Shown in pieces: positions 1 to 6,977 of a stretch of 11,146 nt of DNA. Below the pieces are notes generated by a model. The model ran no database searches. It was given only the letters and a program-made list of their open reading frames with translations, and was not told the DNA's origin. The DNA lies in NCBI GenBank assembly GCA_937896895.1, contig CALBNV010000026.1:1-11146 (forward strand), read 5' to 3'. Numbering within the stretch: position 1 is the first letter of the stretch; the number at the start of each line of letters is the position of its first letter. Position numbers and translations under genes: made by a program. This DNA is from an uncultured Bacteroidales bacterium (GTDB taxonomy: Bacteria; Bacteroidota; Bacteroidia; Bacteroidales; F082).

Positions 1-3000
1 TGACCACTCTTCCGAGCACGTCGAATATCTGGAGCGTGCCTTCGCCGTTGATGACGAGCTCGCTGCCGTTCTGATATACGAAGTGTTCGCTGTCGGCCTG
101 GCCGTCGTTGTGGCTGAGTTCGAGCTTCACCGTGAAGCGGTTGTCATTGTCGGCGGGTGAGCCGATGAACTTGTAGCTTTCTTCGAGCAGCATGTTGGTC
201 TCGGTGCCTGTCTGGTTATCAACGAGCACGAGTGTGCTGATGTTGTCTGTCGGCTTGAGGCTGATGCTGTAGTTGCCTGTCGTCATGGCCTTGAAGCTGA
301 CCGGGAAGATGGTCGTGCTTTCGTCCATGAACGCGATTGCGAAGTCTTCGCCGTCCTGCGGGATGTAGAGCATCGGGGCTTGTGCGTTGCGGTGGCTGAC
401 CTTGTTGAGGCCGATGCCCTCGCCGAACATCGCGTAGGCGTTGTCTTTAAAGTTGGCGTTCGACACTATGAGCTCGATGTTGGTGCTCTGCTCATTCGAG
501 CGTTCGCCCTTGCTCGGTGCTGATGTCGGCTTGCTGATTGTCACGCTGCCGGCTGTCGTGGCCTGCACGAGGAAGCCCTGGAGAGGCTTGATTTTTTCTG
601 TCGTAAGCTCTGTTCCCCATGTGTTCTGGTTTGTGAGGACATAGAAACCGTCTGCCAATTTAGTTGTTCCATCCGATTTGACATCTGTCAATTTGATGTT
701 CTGTGAGAACGGGTTGCCGATGAGGTTGAAGCCGTTTGCCGCGCCGATTGTGAGGTTGCATTCAACATCGGCAACGTTGACTTCGCCTGCGAATGCGATG
801 TCTGCTGCAGTTGTGTTGGAGTAGATGTAGCCGCGGCCCTTGTCGATTGTGGTGAAATCCGGATTTGCGATGACTGGATAGTCATCATCATCGCCGTAGA
901 TTCTTGAATTGATCCACATTCCGTTAGCCTCATCGAGGTAGTAGAGATCGTAGTCGGTTGCTGCCACTGTTGTCGGAATGAGGTTGGTGACATTTTTGAA
1001 CTCGGTGTTTGCTGCGAGCGGCGAGCTGATGGTGTACCAGTTCACGTTGCTTTCCTTGCTTGTGTTGTCGATGTTCTTCTCCATTGTCGCCTGAACACCC
1101 TTGTTGTTGACGATGAGCTGTCCGCCCTCTTTGATGACGAGGTTGGCAGGGTTTGTATTTACGAGGGCGCCGTTGACGGTCAAAACGGCATCGCTACCAA
1201 TTGTGACGGTGTTTCCGCTTATTGTAACGTTACCATCCCAAACGGTATTTTCAGAAATAGTTGTATTTTCTTCTATTGGTTTTACTGTGGTGCAGAAGTT
1301 GGAGTAAGTGATGTCTTCGCCCATATATTTGATTATAACATCATCTACATATCGGGTTGCAGTTGTATTGTAACAATGGAAACGAACATACAAATCTGTT
1401 TTTCCATCAAATGTATCATCTGTTTTTGTTGTGTAACTACCATTACCGAAGTCTTTCATTGGATAAGTTTGACGAGCTGTCCAATTTTCGTCATCAGTAG
1501 ATGTTTCAATGTACACATTATAATTTTCGTTTGTTGTAGTTCTTTTGAAACTAAATCCAAATGATTCAACTTTAACCTTCTTATTGAAAGTTATATATGT
1601 ATTGTTGGCGTTGATTTTACCTGCAAAATCGCCTGTTCCACCTGTTCCTTGATTTGCTGTTCTTACAATCTTATCATCTATTTCCCAATCAGAATATGTT
1701 TCTTCAGAGAAATCCATTGTGCTTGTAGTTTCTTGAATATCTTTATGCTCTTTTGCATAAACAGCATAGAATGTCATTGCTTCTGTTGGAATAATATCCG
1801 ATGGAACGATGTACTCTGGTGCTGTCTCGGCATGATAATAGTTTTCTGTATTGATCCAGCCTTGGAATACCATATCACCTACGTTAGCAGGATTTGTTTC
1901 CGGCAATGCGAGGGCGTCACCTTCTGTAACTTTAGTTGTGGTAAATTGCTCGCCGTTTGCCTTCCAAGTGATGTCGTATGTATTTAGTGCGTGAACAGTA
2001 ATTGTCTGAGTTGTAGTCTTGCCGGCGTATGTGATGGTGACAATGGTAATGTTTGTTGTCAATTCTGTTTCCAAAGATGGCTCGAATGTGAATTTTTCTT
2101 CATTTTCTTCGTAAGCGATTTCTTCAGGCTCTCCCTCGTTATAATTTGCAGTAATAACAAGTCCAGCAGGGTTAAAGAGGTCACCTTCCTTGTATTCAAG
2201 CTTCGTTGGGGCGGTCTTCACTGCGATAGATTGCAGAGCCTTGATAACCGTTACCTCAAATGTAGTTGTTGCATCCTTATAATCTTCGGCGGTAAGTTTG
2301 GCAGTAACTGTAACAGGGCCACCGACCGCAACGGTAACAAGATTGCCTTCTTCATCAACTTTTACAACATCTTCGCTTGCTACGGAATAGGTGATTTTGC
2401 GTTCAGCCTCTGGAACATTACTTGTGATTACAGGCTCGATTTCTCCGCCAAGTGAAACTGTGATGTCGTCAATTGAAAGAGTTGCAGCCTTGACGTGAGA
2501 TACGAGGTAATTGCCAGCAGTAAATTCATAAATACTGCCATATTTCTTCATTGTTCCGATACCAATAACATCATCACCTACAGCAGGACATTCTGCTGCA
2601 GAAGCCCACTGTGTATTCTCTGCCTTGAAGTTGCCGTAGAAGCGGAATTGGTCACCTGTTGTTTGGCCATCTGCTGAAACATCAAATGTAATGTTGCCAT
2701 CCTGAGAATCCCATGCTGTAACAATCTTGCTTACCGTACCTTTAACATAAACCTTAGTACCGAGGTCATTACCATTATCAATCAATGCGATTGCCTCTGC
2801 GACTGTGTAAGCATTTTCCTGCGTGTTGGCGATAGTCTTGACTGTGATGTTGTAAGTTGCTGATTTCGTATCGTATGTTACGGTAACGGTCTGTTCGCCA
2901 GCAGTAGCCATGTCATAGCCTGTGAAAGTAGCGGAAGAAGTTACGTCCTTTGTTGATTCATCATCATAATGAGCAGTAACCATCATACCTTCGTGGCTGA

Positions 3001-5060
3001 ATGTTTCGCCCTTCCAGAACTCTGTAGGATATTCGCCAGAAAGTTCAATGCTTGTGAGAACCTTTACAACTACATTTGTATAATAAGTATATGTGATGTC
3101 TTGTGTTTTCTTTGCGAATGCTAATACATTGCCATTATTTGCGTTATATGTTCTAATAGATTCGTTATTATAGCTTCTAAGACGTGCACTATTTAATTTA
3201 TACATCCAGTTTCCATTATCAGATGAGTTGTAATACCAATAACTATCTTCTGTATTATGCCATGCTAATTTACCTGAACTTGCAGCAGAAGCATAAAGAT
3301 AGCCATTGTCAGCATTATACATCTTAAATCCACCCGTAACTGCTTCAAAAGTAATTTCACAAGTTCCGGATGGTGCAGGTGCGGCTACATTGTTTGTAAA
3401 TGAGAATGCAGTAGTTGTAACTTGTCCATGACCAGAAGAACTTATATTGCCATTAAACGCATGTCCATCTGTTGTGATTATAGCATAAACACCACCTTCT
3501 GATATTTCACTTACGGATTTTTTTACCCAAGTTACATCTCCTTCGCTTTTCTCTGCAAACACTGCATAGAAAGTAGTGTTTGCAGTAATTGCAGGAGCAT
3601 GTTCTGCATCTGTAAACAAGTCGGTTGGTGCAGTAGTAGAAGGCGTTTCTATTTGTGTTGCTGTCCAACCTTGGAACGCCATCCCAGAGATGTCGGCTGG
3701 TGTAGTTGGCAGAGTTGTGATGCCTTCACCTGCCACAACGCTTGTTGTCGGGTTGCCGTCAGTAGTATGTGTGCCATTTACACTCCATGTGATTGTATAA
3801 ACTTGGTTATACACAGCATAAAGCGTAATGTTTGCAGTAGGATAGTAAGTTGCACCAGCTTCATATTCTGCTTCGGTTGCTGTTTCTGTTGTTGCCCATC
3901 CTACAAATTGATAGCCTGCATTTGGAGTGCAATTAGGCAGAGTGACACCGGCACCGGCTTCTGCTTCTGTTAATTCTGTCGTTGAGCAAGTTCCGTTAGT
4001 GCCTGCGTTAAATGTAACGGTATAAGCAACAGAAGGAAGTGCCTCAAAATTGATGGTGATTTCGACATCTTGGTCTTTAACACTGGAAACAATGTATTCG
4101 CCATCCTCGCCAGCGGTTAAAGTGGCGGCATTAGCAGGGTTAATCGTGTAAGGCGCTGTAGTGGAAATCCTGTAGCCATCTTCGGCTGCTGTTGAGATGG
4201 TGTGTGATTCATCGTCGTACAAGGCGATTCCCCAATTTTCGTCATTGGAACTTACAGTTACGACGCAAGCAGCAAAGGTCGCTGTCAGTGTGGCGTCGGC
4301 TGTTCCCATAGTGAATGTCGTCGGGTTTGTGGTCGTGCTTTCTACGGAAGAACCTGTTCCCGTTACACTCCAACCGGAAAACTTGTACCAGTCGTCTGCT
4401 GTTGCGGTAATGTCGAGTTCTGCGCCTTCTTCCACATTGTCGCCTGATTCTATTACGGTTTCACCGTTCATTGCGGTAATGCTGCCGTTGGTGGCACTGA
4501 GGGTTAGAGTGTGGGTAGGAGCACTTTGCTTCTTGTATAATTTCACGCCTTTTTGGGCCGATTTGAAATAACGGAATCGCTGTTGGTCACTTGCTGAGTT
4601 GAATTGGAAAGATGTCGTGGTATTATTGTTTATCTTTACGGTTCCGTCGGTATTCATTGAAAGAGAGTTAGCAACAGCGGTAGCATTGAATTCTGTGCTG
4701 TTGCTTGTTTTGCCACTTAAATATTTTCCATTGTTAGTTCCACCAATAACTTTGAGTGAGTAACCTCCGGTCATTGAAGCAACTTCAATTTCTGCCATGC
4801 CACTGGCAAAAGTTATTGTGTTGTTAGAAATAGTAGCACTAACGCCATTCTTTGCTCCAGAATCTGTGCCATTATAAACAAAAGCACTTGTTCCGTTTAC
4901 ATAAACAAACAGATAAGTGCCGCTCCAGTCGGTTGGAGGAGTGGTGACTAATTCGTATGAATCACCAGTTCCTTTACTTTGCCCCCCCCCACGCCTTCGC
5001 GCCGGGCCCTAAGATGGCGAACAGCATCGCCAGAATCATAAATGTAAATTTTCGTGTCAT
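1..5060 (-). CDS. Giant multidomain surface/adhesin-like protein, T9SS-type; 3' end outside window; frameshifted at poly-G
   Basis: An open frame without stops runs from 4978 to the left edge, about 1,660 codons. Its natural start (ATG at 5060, signal peptide ending AKA) is in another frame, separated by the G9 tract at 4982-4990. With 8 G the product would be at least 1,686 residues. Rough layout: signal peptide 1-23; a beta-rich domain ending in VKLYKK 30-180; an InlB/BACON-like repeat 180-262; an unassigned beta segment 262-345; two InlB-B-type repeats (GYQFVGW, MAFQGW, each ending LYAVY or FYAVF) 350-504; a second copy of the first domain 508-662; Big_3-like Ig 667-741; OB-fold-like 742-855; Big_2-like 856-937; Big_3-like 937-1021; a third InlB repeat 1024-1106; a jelly-roll-like domain 1107-1257; and a C-terminal region ending in LQIFDVLGRVV, the beginning of a Por/T9SS sorting domain. 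I see no catalytic motif. An adhesin or cell-surface structural role is inferred. The first in-frame ATG after the tract is at 4798, so automated callers may start there and lose the signal peptide. Confidence 0.88.
4974..5060 (-). other. Signal-peptide leader ORF as written (28 codons, OFF-frame product)
   Basis: From ATG 5060 the sequence encodes MTRK, a hydrophobic core (FTFMILAMLFAILG) and the cleavage motif AKA before Trp24, then Gly-Gly-Ala-Lys and a TAA at 4974-4976. It is a typical Sec signal peptide: two basic residues, a hydrophobic stretch and an A-x-A site. I chose this start because an A-rich leader lies directly before it and the other two frames offer no start upstream of the tract: the long frame has a TAG about 40 bases upstream of the G tract. 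In this form the gene yields only a 28-residue peptide. Confidence 0.7.
4982..4990 (-). repeat. Homopolymer G9 tract (C9 on plus strand), candidate phase-variation switch
   Basis: Nine consecutive C on the plus strand read as nine G in the surface-protein gene, straight after codon 23, the last residue of the predicted signal peptide, and the T of the Trp codon. With nine G the frame reads A-W-G-G-A-K-stop. With 5, 8 or 11 G it continues through residues QSKGTGDSYELV into the long open frame. Long G/C tracts at the start of surface genes are classical contingency loci in Campylobacter, Helicobacter and Neisseria. Bacteroidota more often use invertible promoters, so this would be less usual. 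A one-base homopolymer sequencing or assembly error gives the same picture. Confidence 0.85.
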
Positions 5061-5139
5061 TTTTTTAGTTTTAATTATTATTTAATGTCTTAAGAAATTC
5101 AAAATTTGTCGGCTTGACCCCTGCCTCCGCCGGCTGCTG
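5061..5139 (-). promoter_or_regulatory. A/T-rich leader of the surface-protein gene
   Basis: The 79 bases between the kinase stop and the surface-protein ATG change from GC-rich next to the kinase to almost pure A/T over the last 40 bases, ending AAAACTAAAAAA just before ATG. An A-rich leader without a Shine-Dalgarno sequence is normal for Bacteroidota. A TTTTG at 5100-5104 could be a -33 element, but nothing at the right distance matches TAnnTTTG well (nearest TAATAATT), so no promoter is claimed firmly. A small GGCTG/CAGCC stem at 5132-5145 overlaps the kinase stop and has no U-run. Confidence 0.35.
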
Positions 5140-5880
5140 TCAGCCTTGGACAACTTTGTCGATGGCGATGAGGTTTTTGCTTTCCTCCAAGGCTTTACGC
5201 ACTTTCGCCGCGCCTTTGGCAAGCAGAAACAGACCGTCTTTTTTCACGATTTCGACAGGTTCGCAGGTGCAGCCGCATGAGACGCATTCCATCTTTATCG
5301 ACTGTGGCGCGAGCCACACTTTAGTGTAAGGCCGTCCTTCCTCAAAGTCGTTGAAACACTTGAGCACCAATTCGTTAATCTCGTCTTTTGTCGCGAAACT
5401 CGTGTCAACGACGAGGTCGAAGTTGTTGTAATCGCTCACATCGCAGCCGTAGAAAGTCTTGTAGCGCAGTATCTCGCTCTTGCGCCTGTCGATAATCTCC
5501 TGCCGTGCCGTCGCCCTGTCGGAATACGACTCGCTCACGCGGCCTGTGTCGTTGAAGATGCGGTCGGTGGCGACATCGACGTCAACATAAAGGTATATCT
5601 TGAATGAGTCGGGCACAAAATGCCAGGCCATCCTTGAGTCGAAGATGATCTTCTCGTCGGTCTTGCCCAACGCGGCGATGGTGTCGTCAACGTAGTTGTC
5701 GTACTTCGGGTTGTTCTCGATGAATTCGTTGAACTCTTTCGCCGACATGTTGTGCTCGGCGGCAAGCTGTCTGAACAACAGTCCGGCCGATACAATCCTG
5801 AACGGAATTTTACTTATCAAAAAGTTAGCGACGGTGCTTTTGCCACTTCCGAGTTCTCCGGTTAAAGTTATATGGTTCAT
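5140..5880 (-). CDS. Cytidylate-kinase-like P-loop NMP kinase with C-terminal cysteine-containing extension
   Basis: 246 residues. The N-terminal ~185 residues look like a nucleoside monophosphate/cytidylate-kinase-type P-loop domain: Walker A GELGSGKST at 8-16, SAGLLFRQLA at 31-40 in the substrate-side helix, a strand ending IIFDSRMAWHF at 78-88, and an Arg-rich lid region near 114-140. Such enzymes transfer phosphate from ATP to a nucleotide; the exact substrate cannot be read from sequence. Residues ~185-246 are extra relative to ordinary Cmk: a cluster C199, C202, C204, C206, then EPVEIVKKDGLFLLAKGAAK and a short helix, which weakly resembles a ParB/sulfiredoxin-like fold. It is the last small gene before the surface protein. 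The start at 5880 gives Walker A at the usual distance from the N-terminus. Its leader is made of short tandem repeats. Cytosolic. Confidence 0.82.
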   Translation of the reverse strand: MNHITLTGELGSGKSTVANFLISKIPFRIVSAGLLFRQLAAEHNMSAKEFNEFIENNPKYDNYVDDTIAALGKTDEKIIFDSRMAWHFVPDSFKIYLYVDVDVATDRIFNDTGRVSESYSDRATARQEIIDRRKSEILRYKTFYGCDVSDYNNFDLVVDTSFATKDEINELVLKCFNDFEEGRPYTKVWLAPQSIKMECVSCGCTCEPVEIVKKDGLFLLAKGAAKVRKALEESKNLIAIDKVVQG

Positions 5881-5882
5881 TA

Positions 5883-5932
5883 AGTTAGAAAGTTTAGAAA
5901 GTTTGTAAAGTTATAAAGTTATAAAGTTTGAA
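5883..5932 (-). repeat. Short tandem repeats (6 units of 8-9 bp) in leader of kinase gene
   Basis: On the plus strand the units are agttagaa, agtttagaa, agtttgtaa, agttataa, agttataa and agtttgaa, back to back, with a partial seventh (agtg). Read on the minus strand they are AACTTT-rich units ending two bases before the kinase ATG. They fill most of the 62-base gap between the membrane-protein stop and the kinase start. One adjacent pair is identical and the others differ by single changes. The repeat probably sets the 5' leader or translation-initiation region of the kinase gene; copy-number change could alter expression, which is inferred only. Confidence 0.85.
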
Positions 5933-5942
5933 AGTGTTGGTG

Positions 5943-6422
5943 TTATTTCTCCTTTTTGATATTGTTGATTTTCTGGGTCTCTTCGACAATTCTCTCGTTG
6001 AATTTTTTTACGACCTTCAGTGGTGCCATTATCAGGGCGAGCAACGCCTCGATGAAATAGCTGCTCCACGCGGGTGGAGTGGTGGTGTGTATCTGAAAGG
6101 CAATCAGGATGACGGTGCAGACAAGGAATATGAATTTGCCATGACGTCTTTTCTTGAACATCATTATCAGACTTGCGAGTATCACGCCGAGGAGCAACGT
6201 CCTTGTAATGAATGAGATGAGCATCATGGAGCCGTTCTGCTCGTTGACAGTGTCGTGCAGATACGCCGGGTCATAGACGGTGTTGTAAAAAATGCCGAGA
6301 TAGACCATGAAGAGAAAGTACAAGCCGTAATACACTGTCGCAAAAGTGCCGACGAGTTTCATTCCTAATGTAACACGTTGACGCTCAACGAATATGCTTG
6401 TTTCTTTCTCCTTGTCTTCCAT
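5943..6422 (-). CDS. Small four-helix membrane protein of unknown function
   Basis: 159 residues, not recognised as a named family. The N-terminal 20 residues are charged (MEDKEKETSIFVERQR). Four hydrophobic segments follow at about 22-46, 66-89, 96-112 and 120-138, with a basic KKRRHGK loop between the second and third, suggesting a cytoplasmic loop. The tail (139-159) is charged and helical. There is no signal peptide and no catalytic motif. Its ATG overlaps the stop of the upstream gene as TAATG, so the two are translationally coupled and probably work together. The upstream partner has the same size and topology, so they may be diverged paralogues or subunits of one inner-membrane complex. 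Confidence 0.8.
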   Translation of the reverse strand: MEDKEKETSIFVERQRVTLGMKLVGTFATVYYGLYFLFMVYLGIFYNTVYDPAYLHDTVNEQNGSMMLISFITRTLLLGVILASLIMMFKKRRHGKFIFLVCTVILIAFQIHTTTPPAWSSYFIEALLALIMAPLKVVKKFNERIVEETQKINNIKKEK

Positions 6423-6916
6423 TATTGCATCTCCTTTTTATAAAATGTGAAATACCATGTGATGAAAATGGCGGCCATGATGACATCCATCCACGGTGAA
6501 GTGCCTGTCGGGCCGTAAAAGAACAACGCGGCGGCGATGAGTATTAGAATCTGTGATATTGCATAGACGTGGAAGCCTGTTTTTCTCATTTTCCACATGA
6601 ACATCACGCCGACGAATGAGCCGACGTAAAGCAGCGACGTCAAGAGATAATAAACCTTGTCGATTGAGAACATCGTATGATAGACGCTCTGCACCGCTTC
6701 ATACTGCGCGCTGCTCATCATGTCTGACAGCTTCTCCATCATGTCATCGTCGGCGAGCATTTTGTTGAATGTGTCGTGCATACCAAAGAGGCAGAAGTTA
6801 TAGATGGCATTCCAGGCCCCGCTGATAAACGACAGAATGCAGATCACCGAGAGCATCGTCGGTCTCTGCGGCTTCGGATTCAGAAATTGTTCGTTGTCGT
6901 ATTGTGTTTCTTCCAT
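6422..6916 (-). CDS. Small four-helix membrane protein of unknown function
   Basis: 164 residues. A polar proline-containing N-terminus (NPKPQRPT, 13-20) leads into a first membrane segment at about 20-46, then an acidic, Met-rich hydrophilic loop (47-86) and three more segments at about 88-109, 114-134 and 142-159. The RPTMLSVICILSFI start resembles small Bacteroidota membrane proteins I have seen without assigned function. The stop overlaps the next gene's start by one base. The gene follows hutH after a 61-base gap holding a strong hairpin, and no TAnnTTTG box is visible, so it may depend partly on read-through from hutH. No function is proposed. Confidence 0.8.
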   Translation of the reverse strand: MEETQYDNEQFLNPKPQRPTMLSVICILSFISGAWNAIYNFCLFGMHDTFNKMLADDDMMEKLSDMMSSAQYEAVQSVYHTMFSIDKVYYLLTSLLYVGSFVGVMFMWKMRKTGFHVYAISQILILIAAALFFYGPTGTSPWMDVIMAAIFITWYFTFYKKEMQ

Positions 6917-6932
6917 GGTGTCTTGTCTTTAT

Positions 6933-6966
6933 GAGATTGCCCGGCTTTTTGCGGTCGGGCAATCTC
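6933..6966 (-). terminator. Terminator-like hairpin after hutH, without U-tract
   Basis: A perfect 11-bp stem, gagattgcccg (6933-6943) with cgggcaatctc (6956-6966). Inside the loop a further GC/GC pair closes an A5 (minus strand) loop. In the transcript it starts 11 bases after the hutH stop and ends 16 bases before the next ATG. The downstream bases (ATAAAGACAAG) contain no U-run, so it is not a canonical intrinsic terminator. It may instead be a partial terminator, an mRNA 3'-end stabiliser or a processing site that separates hutH from the membrane-protein genes. Confidence 0.6.
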
Positions 6967-6977
6967 CCTGTTATTAA

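Noticed and set aside
688..993. Minus-strand ORF of 101 codons rich in Ser, Thr and Gln
   Set aside because: It is out of frame with the surface protein and of low complexity. The protein frame itself is open through the same bases and gives a sensible sequence.
441..4571. Plus-strand ORFs of 60-154 codons across the left half, many rich in Cys, Phe and Ile
   Set aside because: They are antisense shadows of the minus-strand surface-protein frame, which is continuous and shows recognisable repeat domains at each position I checked.
5100..5104. TTTTG as a -33 element for the surface-protein promoter
   Set aside because: No acceptable TAnnTTTG lies at the right distance, and the implied transcript leader would be too short.
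5132..5145. GGCTG/CAGCC hairpin at the end of the kinase gene as a terminator
   Set aside because: Only five base pairs, it overlaps the stop codon and has no following U-run.
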